From assembly GCF_019139535.1 (NCBI RefSeq), contig NZ_CP077073.1, positions 385,501 through 449,500 on the forward strand: 64,000 nucleotides of DNA. Reading direction: 5' to 3'. Positions 8,235-18,970 of the stretch are shown one piece after another. This stretch comes from Pseudomonas muyukensis. GTDB lineage: Bacteria; Pseudomonadota; Gammaproteobacteria; Pseudomonadales; Pseudomonadaceae. The first letter of the stretch is position 1; every line of letters begins with the position of its first letter. Position numbers and translations under genes: made by a program. Under the pieces are notes generated by a model that did no database searches, was not told the origin of the DNA, and saw only the letters and a program-made list of their open reading frames with translations.

Positions 8235-9091
8235 GGATCCTCGTCTGCGGCCACAGCGGTCAGGTCGCGCACGCGCTGGGGCAGGCGTTGAGCGGCTTGG
8301 GCGAAGTACAGTCGCTCGGCCGCGACCAGCTCGACCAGTCGCGCCCCGAACACCTGCGCGCGCCCCTGCGCCAGTTGGCCCCCGACCTGATCATCAATGC
8401 CGCCGCCTACACCGCGGTCGACCTGGCCGAGAGCGAGGGTGAACTGGCCTTTGCCATCAACGCAGAAGCTCCCCGGGTGCTCGCCGAGGAAGCCGCGCGG
8501 CTTGGCGCGCCGCTGATCCACTACTCCACCGACTATGTGTTCGATGGCAGCAAGGCTGCAGCGTACACCGAGGACGACGCGCCCAATCCACTGGGCGTCT
8601 ACGGCAACAGCAAGCTGGCCGGCGAGCAGGCCATTCGCGCCGTCGACGGCGAGCATCTGATCCTGCGTACCAGCTGGGTCTACTCGCTGCATGGCCGCAA
8701 CTTCCTGCTGACCATGCAGCGCCTGCTGCAAGAGCGGCCAGAACTGAAGGTGGTGAATGACCAGGTCGGTGCGCCAACCTGGGCCATGTCCATCGCCACC
8801 AGCACCCGCGCCCTGATCGAGCGCTGGCGCAACGGCCAGGCCGGCGCCTGGGGCACCTACCACCTGGCCGCCCAGGGCGAAACCTCGTGGTTCGGCTTTG
8901 CCCAGGCCATCGCCGAGCAGCTCAAGGCCCGCGGCCTGCCCTGCGCCGAGCTACTGCCGATCCCTTCCAGCGCGTACCCGACACCAGCCCGTCGGCCACT
9001 CAACTCGCGCCTGGACTGCTCGCGCCTGGCCCAGCAATGGCAGGTGACCCAGCCAGACTGGCACGAAGCGCTGATCGACTGCCTGAAGTAG
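8231..9091 (+). CDS. rmlD: dTDP-4-dehydrorhamnose reductase
   Basis: A 286-residue SDR-family reductase, the last step to dTDP-L-rhamnose. The N-terminal ILVCGHSGQVAHAL is the nucleotide-binding loop, then INAAAYTAVDLAE, YSTDYVFDG, YGNSKLAGE (catalytic Tyr-x3-Lys) and LRTSWVYS. It ends the rmlBACD operon. No glycosyltransferase or O-antigen gene follows, so the rhamnose acceptor (LPS, exopolysaccharide or rhamnolipid) cannot be told from here. A 10 bp stem-loop follows the stop within 10 bp. Confidence 0.95.
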   Translation: MRILVCGHSGQVAHALGQALSGLGEVQSLGRDQLDQSRPEHLRAPLRQLAPDLIINAAAYTAVDLAESEGELAFAINAEAPRVLAEEAARLGAPLIHYSTDYVFDGSKAAAYTEDDAPNPLGVYGNSKLAGEQAIRAVDGEHLILRTSWVYSLHGRNFLLTMQRLLQERPELKVVNDQVGAPTWAMSIATSTRALIERWRNGQAGAWGTYHLAAQGETSWFGFAQAIAEQLKARGLPCAELLPIPSSAYPTPARRPLNSRLDCSRLAQQWQVTQPDWHEALIDCLK

Positions 9092-9098
9092 CGCATAA

Positions 9099-9122
9099 TT
9101 GCGCCAGACTTTTCTGGCGCAA
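9099..9122 (+). terminator. Stem-loop between rmlD and dctB touching the start codon
   Basis: A perfect 10 bp stem (TTGCGCCAGA / TCTGGCGCAA) with loop CTTT occupies the whole intergenic space and ends on the A of the annotated dctB ATG. There is no U-run after it. It may terminate rml transcription, or mask the start of the next gene. Confidence 0.55.
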
Positions 9123-10941
9123 TGACCGCGATGATTCCACGACCCACGCCTCCACGCCGCCCCCGCTGGCGCAGCCTGGCCTTGCTGGCGCTGTGCCTGG
9201 CGCCGCTGCTGTGGCCGCTGCACCACCTGGCACAGCGTTACTACCAGGACGAACTGGCCTCGCAGAACCGCCAGACCCTCGACCTCTACGTGGCCAACCT
9301 GCTCGGCACCCTGCACCGCTACGAGACCCTGCCGCAGATCCTCGGCGACCTGCCGGCGCTGCGCGGCGTGCTGGCCGACCCATTGCGCCTGGAGTCGGTG
9401 ACCAACGCCAACCGCCTGCTCAAGGACATCGCCCACCAGACCGGCGCCGAGGTGATGTACCTGATGGACGTCAGCGGCAACACCCTGGCGGCCTCCAACT
9501 GGGACAAACAGGACAGTTTCGTCGGCCGCAACTTCTCGTTCCGCCCGTACTTCATCGAAGCCATGGACGGCCGCCTGGGGCGCTTCTTCGGCCAGGGCAC
9601 CACCTCGGCCAAGCGCGGCTACTTCTTCGCTGCCGCCGTGCACGACCGTGAGCGGGTCATCGGCGTGCTGGTGGTCAAGGTCGACCTCGACCACACCGAA
9701 ACCCTGTGGGGCCGCACCCCGGAGCAATTGCTGCTGACCGACCAGAACGGCGTGGTGGTGCTCACCTCGCGCCCGGACTGGCGCTTTCGCGCCACCCGCG
9801 CGCTGAGCGATGCCGAGCGCCAGGCGATCATCGCCATCCAGCCCTACCCGACCCAGGCCCCACAACCGCTGAGCCTGAACCCTGACGCCTGGCTGACCCA
9901 GACCCGCAACATCCAGGAGACCGGCTGGCAGGTGAGCATCCTCGCCCCACGCCAGCTGGTGGACCGCTCGGTGCAGACCGTCATGGCCATCGGCGCCGGC
10001 GCGCTGCTGGTGACCATGCTGCTGGCCGGCCTGGTGATGCAGCGCCGACGCCACTACATCGACCGCATCGACTTCGAAGCCCGCGCCCGCCAGGAGCTGG
10101 AAAACCGCGTGATCGAGCGCACCGCCGACCTGGAGGGCCTCAACACCCGGCTCAAGAGCGCCGTGCTGGAGCGGGAGAATGCCCAGCAGGAGCTGGTGCG
10201 CGCCCAGGACGAACTGGTCCAGGCCGGCAAGCTGTCGGTGCTGGGCACCATGTCGGCGAGCATCAGCCACGAGCTCAACCAGCCGCTGGCGGCGATCCGC
10301 AGCTACGCCGAGAACGCCGAGATTCTCCTCGACCACCAGCGCACCGACGATGTGCGCGGCAACCTCAAGCTGATTGGCGAACTGACCGGGCGCATGGCCT
10401 CGATCATCACCCATCTGCGCGCCTTCGCCCGCCGCGACCAACACGCCCCGGAAAGCGTGGCCCTGCAACCGGCGCTGGACGACGCCCTGGCACTGCTGGC
10501 CAAGCGGCGCCGGGCCATGGCCGTGGAGCTGGTGCGCGACCTGCCCGAGGCCACCCTATGGGTGCAGGCCGGCGAAACGCGGCTGCGCCAGGTACTTGGC
10601 AACCTGCTGGCCAATGCCCTCGACGCCCTCACCGAAAAAGCCAACCCGCGCAAGCTGTGGCTGAGTGCCGAACGCCAGGATGACTGCGTCTACCTGTACA
10701 TTCGCGACAATGGCCCAGGCTTCAGTCGCCAGGCCCTGGAGCATGCCAAGGAGCCGTTCTTCACCACCAAGACCCGCACCCAGGGCTTGGGGTTGGGGCT
10801 GGCCATCTGCGAAAGCCTGATGCACGCGCTGGGCGGCGAGCTGCTGCTGGGCAACCACCCGGAAGGCGGCGCCCTGCTGACCCTGCGCATGCGCGTGGCC
10901 AAGCCCGGCGCCAACCTGCAATCCTCGGAGGACACCTCGGC

Positions 10942-10945
<4 letters not shown>
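9122..10945 (+). CDS. dctB: DctB-type membrane sensor histidine kinase
   Basis: A 607-residue two-component kinase of the C4-dicarboxylate sensor type. A membrane segment at about 18-36 and another at about 282-304 (VMAIGAGALLVTMLLAGLVM) flank a periplasmic Cache-like sensor domain. A coiled coil (about 310-375) leads to the H-box SASISHELNQPLAAIRSYAE, then the N-box VLGNLLANALDAL, G1 DNGPGF and G2 TQGLGLGLAICES. The ligand is unproven; dctA is not present here. No ribosome-binding site precedes the ATG at 9122, which overlaps a stem-loop; an ATG at 9131 is an alternative. Its stop overlaps dctD by an ATGA. Confidence 0.9.
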
Positions 10946-12341
<1,396 letters not shown>

Positions 12342-12345
<4 letters not shown>

Positions 12346-12797
12346 GCACCGACAGCCAGTACCTGCAGTCCGTACTGCACGGCGATATTCCGCTGACCCG
12401 CGAGATGGGGATGGAAGTCATCGATTGGCAGCAGCATTGCCTGCGCCTGAAGTTGCCCCTGGCGCCCAACGTCAACCACAAGAGCACCATGTTCGGCGGC
12501 AGCCTGTACTGCGGCGCGGTGCTGGTGGGGTGGGGCTGGCTGCACCTGCGCTTGCGCGAACTGGGCATCGATGACGGGCATATCGTCATCCAGGAGGGGC
12601 AGATCAGTTATCCGCTGCCGGTCACCGGGACGGCGGTGGCACAGTGCCCGGCGCCGGACCAGAAGACCTGGGAGCGGTTCCTGACCATGTACCAGCGTCG
12701 CGGGCGGGCGAGGCTGACGCTGGAGACGGTGGTGAGCAACGAGGGGAACGACGAGCCTGCCGTGAAATTCAGTGGCCAGTACGTTTTGCATCGCTGA
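12342..12797 (+). CDS. YiiD C-terminal-type hotdog thioesterase
   Basis: A 151-residue protein resembling the C-terminal thioesterase domain of E. coli YiiD (FabY). Visible landmarks are MGMEVIDWQQHCLRLKLPL, NHKSTMFGGSLYCGAVLVGWGWL and YPLPVTGTAVAQC, a hotdog-fold pattern. The usual N-terminal acetyltransferase half of YiiD is absent. It begins inside the dctD stop (ATGA), so it is made with the two-component pair. Whether that linkage has a functional meaning is unknown. A likely substrate is a short or medium acyl thioester, inferred from the fold only. Confidence 0.8.
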
Positions 12798-12799
12798 AG

Positions 12800-12915
12800 G
12801 TTTGGGGGCGCTTCGTACCCCTTTCCGACGCCTCGGCAAGGCCGCTCCTACAGGGAAACGTGATCCCCTGTAGGAGCGGCCTTGTGTCGCGATGGGCTGC
12901 AAAGCAGCCCCGGCT
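12800..12915. repeat. Inverted REP pair
   Basis: CAAGGCCGCTCCTACAGGG (12837-12855) and its exact reverse complement (12866-12884) face each other between the convergent thioesterase and cysQ genes. They probably act as a bidirectional 3'-end structure. Confidence 0.8.
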
Positions 12916-12918
12916 ATC

Positions 12919-13752
12919 TCAAGCTCGGATCGCGTCTGCCAGCTCGACCAACGCCTGCCGCCAGCCGGCAGCCTTGGGCAACGCCAGGAAAAACGGATTG
13001 AGCAACGACTCCCGCGGCGGATACCGGAACGACGATCCATCCAGCCCGATCACCTCGCCCCCGGCCCCTTCCAGCACGCCCTGGGCAGCCGCCGTATCCC
13101 ACTGCGAAGTCGGCGCCAACCGCGGATAACAGTCGGCACTGCCTTCGGCCAGCAGGCAGAACTTCAGCGAACTGCCGATATTGGCCAGCTCCAGCTCACC
13201 CACCGCACCACTCAATCCGGCCAGCAGGGTCTCCTGCTGCGCGCTGGTATGCCGGCGGCTGGCGACGACGGTAAACTTCGTCCCCTGCGCCGGCGCGTTG
13301 CGTACCTGGATCGGCTGCGCGGCGCCATCACGCTCCACACGCCAAGCCCCCAGGTCGCGGCCACCGCAATAACAGCGGCCATTAGTCGGCATCGCCACCA
13401 CCCCAAACACCACTTCGCCATGCTCGATCAGCGCGATGTTGACGGTGAACTCCTCGCTGCCGGCGATGAACTCCTTGGTGCCATCCAAAGGATCGACCAG
13501 CCACCAACGCTGCCAGCCTTCACGGGTGGCCAGCGGAATCTCGCAGTCTTCCTCGGACAGCACCGGAATCTGCGGTGCCAATGCCTGCAGGCCCTCGGCG
13601 ATAACCCGATGGGCCGCCAGGTCGGCAGCGGTCACCGGTGAATCGTCGGCCTTGTTGCTTACTGCCACATCAGCGCGCCAGAACGGCAGGGTCGCCTCGC
13701 CGGCCAACAGGGCGAGCTTGACCACGTCCTGCATCAGTTGCCGATCATTCAT
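12919..13752 (-). CDS. cysQ: 3'(2'),5'-bisphosphate nucleotidase CysQ
   Basis: A 277-residue member of the Li-sensitive, Mg-dependent inositol monophosphatase-like family that dephosphorylates PAP/PAPS from sulfate assimilation. It has the metal-binding SEEDCEIP, DPLDGTKEFIAG (the DPLDGT signature), and the C-terminal WDTAAAQGVLEGAGG. The length is close to E. coli CysQ. Its start overlaps the nudE stop by ATGA, making a nudE-cysQ operon; both enzymes degrade adenine nucleotides, so the pairing is sensible. Confidence 0.93.
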   Translation of the reverse strand: MNDRQLMQDVVKLALLAGEATLPFWRADVAVSNKADDSPVTAADLAAHRVIAEGLQALAPQIPVLSEEDCEIPLATREGWQRWWLVDPLDGTKEFIAGSEEFTVNIALIEHGEVVFGVVAMPTNGRCYCGGRDLGAWRVERDGAAQPIQVRNAPAQGTKFTVVASRRHTSAQQETLLAGLSGAVGELELANIGSSLKFCLLAEGSADCYPRLAPTSQWDTAAAQGVLEGAGGEVIGLDGSSFRYPPRESLLNPFFLALPKAAGWRQALVELADAIRA

Positions 13753-14315
13753 ACGCTGAGCACCCCACGCTGGATCAGCAGGTCCCGGGCCAGGTACAGC
13801 GCCGCCAATGCCCGGCCTTCGGTGAACTGCGGGTGCATGGCCAAGGCCGACAGTTCGCGCAGGTTGACCTTGTCGACCCGCATCGGCTCAGGCTCGTCGC
13901 CTTCCAGGCGCTCTTCGTACAGGTCGGTGGCCAGCACCACCTGGATCTTCTGGCTCATGTAGCCGGGCGACAGCGACAGTTCGGTCAGGTGCTCCAGCTG
14001 GCGCGCGCCAAACCCGGCCTCTTCCTTGAGTTCGCGGTCGGCGGCGGCCAGCACGTCCTCGCCCGGCTCGATCAGGCCCTTGGGCAGGGACAGCTCGTAT
14101 TCGTCGGTGCCGCCGCAGTACTCCTCGACCAGTACCGCATGCTCGGCGTCGAGCATGGCCACGATCATCACCGCGCCATAGCCGTTGCCACGCCCGACCA
14201 GGCGCTCGTAGGTGCGCTCGGCGCCGTTGGCGAAGCGCAACTGCACGGCTTCGACACGGAACAGGCGGCTGCTGGCGACAATCTCGCGATTGAGGACGGT
14301 GGGTTTCTGGCGCAT
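13749..14315 (-). CDS. nudE: ADP-compounds Nudix hydrolase NudE
   Basis: A 188-residue Nudix enzyme that cleaves ADP-ribose, NADH, Ap2A and related compounds. The Nudix box is complete: GLIEPGEDVLAAAD followed by RELKEEAGFG. The ATG at 14315 has AAGGAG 8 nt upstream; a longer in-frame frame reaching 14435 would run into the divergent yrfG gene and is rejected. The length matches E. coli NudE (186). It shares a 64 bp divergent promoter region with yrfG. Confidence 0.92.
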   Translation of the reverse strand: MRQKPTVLNREIVASSRLFRVEAVQLRFANGAERTYERLVGRGNGYGAVMIVAMLDAEHAVLVEEYCGGTDEYELSLPKGLIEPGEDVLAAADRELKEEAGFGARQLEHLTELSLSPGYMSQKIQVVLATDLYEERLEGDEPEPMRVDKVNLRELSALAMHPQFTEGRALAALYLARDLLIQRGVLSV

Positions 14316-14379
14316 GGGGCGGCTCCTTGGCGTGAACGGGTTACTATACCGTGGCTTGCCGACTGATCGAGAGTTTCCC

Positions 14380-15042
14380 ATGCCCGTTCTTCCCTGGTCT
14401 GCCATCGATACCGTCCTGCTGGACATGGACGGCACCCTGCTCGACCTGCACTACGACAACCGCTTCTGGCTGGAACACCTGCCCCAGCGCTATGCCGAGC
14501 TGCATGGCGTGAGCCGGGCCATGGCCGAAATGGAGCTGCAACCGCTGTTCGAGCGCCACGCCGGCACGCTCAACTGGTACTGCCTGGACTTCTGGAGCCA
14601 CGAGCTGCGCCTGCCGATTCGCGCACTCAAACAGGAGATCGCCGAGTTGATCGCGCTCAAGCCCGACGCCGACACCTTCTTGGCCGCCGTTCGTCAGGCA
14701 GGCAAGCGCGTGGTGATGATCACCAATGCGCACCGCGACTCGCTGTCGCTGAAACTGGAGCGGGTGGAGTTGGCGCCGTATTTCGAACGGCTGATCAGCT
14801 CCCATGACTACGGCTACCCAAAGGAGAGCCCGCAGTTCTGGGACGCGTTGCAGGCGGACATCGGCTTCGACCCGGCGCGCAGCCTGTTCATCGACGACAC
14901 CCTGGCGATCCTGCGCAGTGCCCGGCAGTTTGGCGTCGGGCATCTGCTGGCGGTGCGCCAGCCGGATAGCCGCGCCGCGCCGCGGGATACCCAGGAGTTT
15001 GCGGCGGTGGAAGATTACCGGACCTTGCTGGAAGGGTTGTAA
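14380..15042 (+). CDS. yrfG: GMP/IMP nucleotidase YrfG
   Basis: A 220-residue HAD-superfamily phosphatase. Motif I is LLDMDGTLLDL, motif II MITNAH, motif III/IV K-x-S...LFIDDTLAILRSA. The long cap insertion (HLPQRYAELHGVSRAMAE) matches YrfG, which hydrolyses GMP and IMP. The ATG at 14380 is chosen over upstream in-frame codons because those lie within the coding region of divergent nudE. A REP hairpin follows the stop. Confidence 0.88.
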   Translation: MPVLPWSAIDTVLLDMDGTLLDLHYDNRFWLEHLPQRYAELHGVSRAMAEMELQPLFERHAGTLNWYCLDFWSHELRLPIRALKQEIAELIALKPDADTFLAAVRQAGKRVVMITNAHRDSLSLKLERVELAPYFERLISSHDYGYPKESPQFWDALQADIGFDPARSLFIDDTLAILRSARQFGVGHLLAVRQPDSRAAPRDTQEFAAVEDYRTLLEGL

Positions 15043-15057
15043 CGACGCATTCACCCC

Positions 15058-15140
15058 GTAGGAGCGGCTTCAGCCGCGATCACCCGCGAAGCGGGTGCCG
15101 AGCACCGCGATGCCCGCATCGCGGCTGAAGCCGCTCCTAC
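15058..15140. repeat. REP hairpin with perfect 23 bp arms
   Basis: GTAGGAGCGGCTTCAGCCGC... at 15058-15080 is the exact reverse complement of 15118-15140, with a smaller inverted repeat (CACCCGC/GCGGGTG) inside. It lies between convergent yrfG and kbp. Confidence 0.85.
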
Positions 15141-15151
15141 CGGCGAACCCA

Positions 15152-15592
15152 TCACTCCGGAATACGCAGCACCTGCCCCGGATAGATCTTATTTGGGTCC
15201 TTCAGCATCGGCTTGTTCGCCTCGAAGATCTTGTTGTACTTGTTGGCGTCGCCATACACCCGCTTGGAAATGGCACTGAGGGTGTCGCCCTTCTCGACCT
15301 CGACGAACCGCGCCGCCTGAGCCACCGGCCCGGTAACGGTGATCTGGTCGTCCACCGAGGCCACGCCGGCGATGTTGCCCGCGGCCAGGATGATCTTCTC
15401 CTTTTCTTCCTGGCTGCTCACCTCACCCTTGAGGATCACCTTGTCGCCCTCTACAGTGGCGGAGATGTTCGGGTTGCCCAGGCCAACGTCCTGGACGTGC
15501 TTCTTCAACTGCTCCTCGGCATTGGCATTACCCGGTGTCAGCAGGTCGATCAACTTCTCGCCGGCTTCCTTCACGAAACTGAACAGGCTCAT
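15152..15592 (-). CDS. kbp: LysM/BON potassium-binding protein Kbp (YgaU)
   Basis: A 146-residue cytoplasmic protein. A BON domain (about 25-90, KKHVQDVGLGNPNISATVEG, VASVDDQITV) is followed by a LysM domain (about 95-145, VEKGDTLSAISKRVYGDANK, IYPGQVLRIPE). E. coli Kbp has the same order and length and binds K+. No signal peptide is present, which argues against a peptidoglycan role. The ATG at 15592 follows an AGGAG site. It is divergent from fdhD across 174 bp. Confidence 0.92.
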   Translation of the reverse strand: MSLFSFVKEAGEKLIDLLTPGNANAEEQLKKHVQDVGLGNPNISATVEGDKVILKGEVSSQEEKEKIILAAGNIAGVASVDDQITVTGPVAQAARFVEVEKGDTLSAISKRVYGDANKYNKIFEANKPMLKDPNKIYPGQVLRIPE

Positions 15593-15766
15593 GTGGCGCT
15601 CCTTGATGATGAATCCATGGAAGCAGCAGTCTAGGCCAGGATCGCCCAACCCGCCGCCCTGCGACTGATCGACGCGCTCTATCACGGGATAGACGCTAGC
15701 GATTAGACGCCCTCGGCCCAGAGGCCTAGGCTGGTGGGGTCAAACTGCCAGCCGGTATTCACCCCG

Positions 15767-16594
15767 ATGAACAGCAAGCCACCGGTCTGCGCGGCGTCCA
15801 CGCCCCTCGCCCTGCCCGCCGCCAGCAACACCTACGACTACGCCCAACTGTCCGACGCAAGCCGCGACAGCACCCCGCTGGCCGAGGAAGTCGCCCTGGC
15901 CATTGTCTACAACGGCCTCAACCAGGCGGTGATGCTGGTCAGCCCCACCGACTTGGAAGACTTCGCCGTGGGCTTCAGCGTCGGCAGCGGCATCGTCGCC
16001 AGCACCGATGAAATCTATGACGTGAAGCTCTCCGGCAGCGGCTCGGCGTTGTACGCCGACCTGGAGATCTCCAGCCGCGCGTTCTGGAACCTCAAGGACC
16101 AGCGCCGCCAGCTGGCCGGCACCAGCGGCTGCGGCCTGTGCGGGGTCGAAGCCCTGGAGCAGGCGCTGCCCGAACTCAACGTGCTGCCCGGGGCGCCGCT
16201 GCCGCCGGCGCACTGGCTCAAGGACCTGCGCCAGCGCATCGATGCCTTCCAGCCCCTCGGCCAGCATTGCGGCGCGGTGCACGCGGCGCTGTTCATGGAC
16301 CGCGACGGCCAGCTGCTGCTGGGCCGCGAGGACATCGGCCGGCACAACGCCCTGGACAAGCTGATCGGCGCCCTGCTGCGCCAACGCATCGACAGCGAAG
16401 GTGGGCTGGCCATCGTCACCAGCCGCTGCAGCCTGGAGCTGATCCAGAAAGTCCTGCGCGCTGGTATCCAGACCCTGGTCAGCCTCTCGGCCCCCACCGG
16501 CCTTGCCCTGCAATGGGCGCGCAAGCACAACCTCAACCTCATCCACCTGCCCAAACACAGCGCACCGCGGGTCTTCAGCCCAGCGGCGGAGTAG
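15767..16594 (+). CDS. fdhD: Formate dehydrogenase sulfurtransferase FdhD
   Basis: A 275-residue accessory protein that moves sulfur from a cysteine desulfurase to the molybdenum cofactor of formate dehydrogenase. The family CxxC motif is present in SGCGLCGVE, with AVGFSVGSGI before it and GREDIGRHNALDKLIGA after it. The ATG at 15767 gives the expected length; an upstream GTG at 15734 is possible. It is followed 8 bp later by a molybdopterin oxidoreductase, its likely client. It is divergent from kbp. Confidence 0.92.
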   Translation: MNSKPPVCAASTPLALPAASNTYDYAQLSDASRDSTPLAEEVALAIVYNGLNQAVMLVSPTDLEDFAVGFSVGSGIVASTDEIYDVKLSGSGSALYADLEISSRAFWNLKDQRRQLAGTSGCGLCGVEALEQALPELNVLPGAPLPPAHWLKDLRQRIDAFQPLGQHCGAVHAALFMDRDGQLLLGREDIGRHNALDKLIGALLRQRIDSEGGLAIVTSRCSLELIQKVLRAGIQTLVSLSAPTGLALQWARKHNLNLIHLPKHSAPRVFSPAAE

Positions 16595-16602
16595 CAACAG
16601 CC

Positions 16603-18948
16603 GTGACCTCGTACGAAAAACTGCCCGACAACGCCCCCGCCGCCTCCCCCCGCTACCAACCCTACCCCGGCCCCGCCGGCGGCTGGGGCGCACTGCGCAG
16701 CGTGGCCAAGGCCTGGGTCGGCAGCGACAATGCCCTGAAGAACATCCGCGCCCTGCTCAAGACCAACCAGAACGGCGGCTTCGACTGCCCCGGCTGCGCC
16801 TGGGGCGACTCGCCCGAGAGCGGCATGGTCAAGTTCTGCGAAAACGGCGCCAAGGCGGTCAACTGGGAAGCCACCAAGCGCCGCGTCGACGCGGCGTTCT
16901 TCGCCCGCTACAGCGTCAGCGCGCTGCTCACGCAGAGCGACTACTGGCTCGAATACCAGGGCCGGCTGACCGAGCCGATGGTCTACGACCCGCTCAGCGA
17001 CCGCTACCAGCCGATCGAATGGGACGCGGCCTTCGCCCTGATCGCCCGTCACCTGAACGACCTGACCAGCCCCGACCAGGCCGAGTTCTACACCTCGGGC
17101 CGGGCCAGCAACGAGGCGGCCTACCTCTACCAGCTGTTCGTGCGCGCCTACGGCACCAACAACTTCCCGGACTGCTCGAACATGTGCCACGAGGCCAGCG
17201 GCGTGGCCCTGGGGCAAAGCGTCGGCGTGGGCAAGGGCACCGTCACCTACGATGACTTCGAACACGCCGATGCGATCTTCGTCTGGGGCCAGAACCCCGG
17301 CACCAACCACCCGCGCATGCTCGACCCGCTGCGCGACGCGGTGAAGCGCGGCGCCCAGGTGGTCTGCGTCAACCCGCTCAAGGAACGCGGCCTGGAGCGC
17401 TTCCAGCACCCGCAGAACCCGCTGGAGATGCTGACCAACAGCGACCGCCCGACCAACACGGCCTTCTTCCGCCCGGCCCTGGGTGGCGACATGGCGCTGC
17501 TGCGCGGCATGGCCAAGTTCCTCCTGCAGTGGGAACGCGAAGCGCAGGCCAAGGGCGAGCCGGCAATCTTCGACCATGCCTTCATCGCCGAACATGGCCA
17601 CGGCGTGGCGCAGTACCTGGCGGTGGTCGACGCCACGTCCTGGGAGCAGATCCAGGCGCAATCGGGCCTGACCCTGGCCGACATCGAGCTGTCGGCGCGC
17701 ATGTACTGCAAGGGCAAGCGGGTGATCATGTGCTGGGCCATGGGCATCACCCAGCACCGCCATTCGGTGCCGACCATCCAGGAAATCGTCAACCTCATGC
17801 TGCTGCGCGGCAACCTCGGCGTGGCGGGTGCCGGCCTGTGCCCGGTACGTGGCCACAGCAACGTGCAAGGCGACCGCACCATGGGCATCAACGAGCGCCC
17901 ACCGGTGGCGCTGCTCGATGCCTTGGAACAGCGCTTCGGCTTTGCCGTGCCCCGCCACAACGGCCACAACACGGTGGAGGCGATCCACGCCATGCTCGAA
18001 GGCCGGGCCAAGGTGTTCATCGGCCTGGGCGGCAACTTCGCCCAAGCCACCCCGGACACCGAGCGCACCGCCCAGGCCTTGCGCAACTGCGAGCTGACCG
18101 TGCACATCAGCACCAAGCTCAACCGCAGCCACCTGGTGCACGGCAAGCAGGCACTGATCCTGCCGTGCCTGGGCCGCACCGATATCGACCTGCAGGGCGA
18201 AGGCCCGCAGGCGGTGACGGTGGAAGACTCGTTCAGCATGGTTCATGCCTCCAACGGCCAGCTCAAGCCGCTGTCCCGGCAGATGCGCTCGGAGCCTGCG
18301 GTGGTCGCCGGTATCGCCGCCGCCACCTTGGGCAAGCAGCCGGTGGACTGGCATTGGCTGGTGGCCGACTACGATCGCATCCGCGAGCTGATTGCCGACA
18401 CCATCCCAGGTTTCGCCGACTTCAATCAGCGCCTGCGCCTGCCCGGTGGTTTCTACCTGGGCAACAGCGCCGGCAGCCGCCAGTGGAAGACCGCCAGCGG
18501 CCGCGCCAACTTCAAGGCCAACCTGCTGCCCGACAGCCTGCTCGACGAACGCGTGCGCGCCAGCGGCCAGGTGCCGGACCTGATCCTGCAGTCGATGCGC
18601 TCCCACGACCAGTACAACACCACCATCTACGGCATGGACGACCGCTACCGCGGCGTGCGCGGCCAGCGCGACGTGCTGTTCGTCAACGAGGCCGACATCG
18701 TGCGCCTGGGCTTCCAGCCGGGGCAGAAGGTCGACATCGTCTCGCTGTGGGGGGATGCCCATGTGCGCCGGGTGCATGGCTTCACCTTGCTGGCGTTCGA
18801 TATTCCGGCGGGGCAGGCGGCGGCCTACTATCCAGAGGTGAACCCGCTGGTGCCGCTGGAGAGCATCGGCGATGGCAGCCACACGCCGACGTCGAAGTTC
18901 ATCGCCATCAAGCTGGAGCGTGCGCGGGACGACGGGCGTATTGTCTGA
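16603..18948 (+). CDS. FdhF/YdeP-like molybdopterin oxidoreductase alpha subunit
   Basis: A 781-residue molybdenum-bis(MGD) oxidoreductase. An N-terminal cysteine cluster (FDCPGCAWGD, later VKFCENG) may hold an Fe-S centre. Molybdopterin-binding blocks include TSGRASNEAAYLYQLF, NMCHEASGVALGQSVG (probable Mo-ligand Cys), WGQNPGTNHPRML, GVAGAGLCPVRGHSNVQGDR and a C-terminal dinucleotide-binding domain. There is no in-frame TGA, so no selenocysteine. The GTG start has GGAG 11 nt upstream and sits 8 bp after fdhD. No beta/gamma subunit or quinone partner is nearby. The exact substrate is unproven. A terminator lies at 19138-19176. Confidence 0.88.
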   Translation: MTSYEKLPDNAPAASPRYQPYPGPAGGWGALRSVAKAWVGSDNALKNIRALLKTNQNGGFDCPGCAWGDSPESGMVKFCENGAKAVNWEATKRRVDAAFFARYSVSALLTQSDYWLEYQGRLTEPMVYDPLSDRYQPIEWDAAFALIARHLNDLTSPDQAEFYTSGRASNEAAYLYQLFVRAYGTNNFPDCSNMCHEASGVALGQSVGVGKGTVTYDDFEHADAIFVWGQNPGTNHPRMLDPLRDAVKRGAQVVCVNPLKERGLERFQHPQNPLEMLTNSDRPTNTAFFRPALGGDMALLRGMAKFLLQWEREAQAKGEPAIFDHAFIAEHGHGVAQYLAVVDATSWEQIQAQSGLTLADIELSARMYCKGKRVIMCWAMGITQHRHSVPTIQEIVNLMLLRGNLGVAGAGLCPVRGHSNVQGDRTMGINERPPVALLDALEQRFGFAVPRHNGHNTVEAIHAMLEGRAKVFIGLGGNFAQATPDTERTAQALRNCELTVHISTKLNRSHLVHGKQALILPCLGRTDIDLQGEGPQAVTVEDSFSMVHASNGQLKPLSRQMRSEPAVVAGIAAATLGKQPVDWHWLVADYDRIRELIADTIPGFADFNQRLRLPGGFYLGNSAGSRQWKTASGRANFKANLLPDSLLDERVRASGQVPDLILQSMRSHDQYNTTIYGMDDRYRGVRGQRDVLFVNEADIVRLGFQPGQKVDIVSLWGDAHVRRVHGFTLLAFDIPAGQAAAYYPEVNPLVPLESIGDGSHTPTSKFIAIKLERARDDGRIV

Positions 18949-18970
18949 ACCGTACTCCAGACGCACGGCC

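Noticed and set aside
16603..18948. Selenocysteine in the formate-dehydrogenase-like enzyme
   Set aside because: No in-frame TGA occurs; the likely metal ligand is a cysteine.
16015..18966. Very long minus-strand open frame antisense to fdhD and the molybdopterin oxidoreductase
   Set aside because: It is a GC-rich shadow frame: low-complexity translation without any family motif, opposite genes with full domain signatures.
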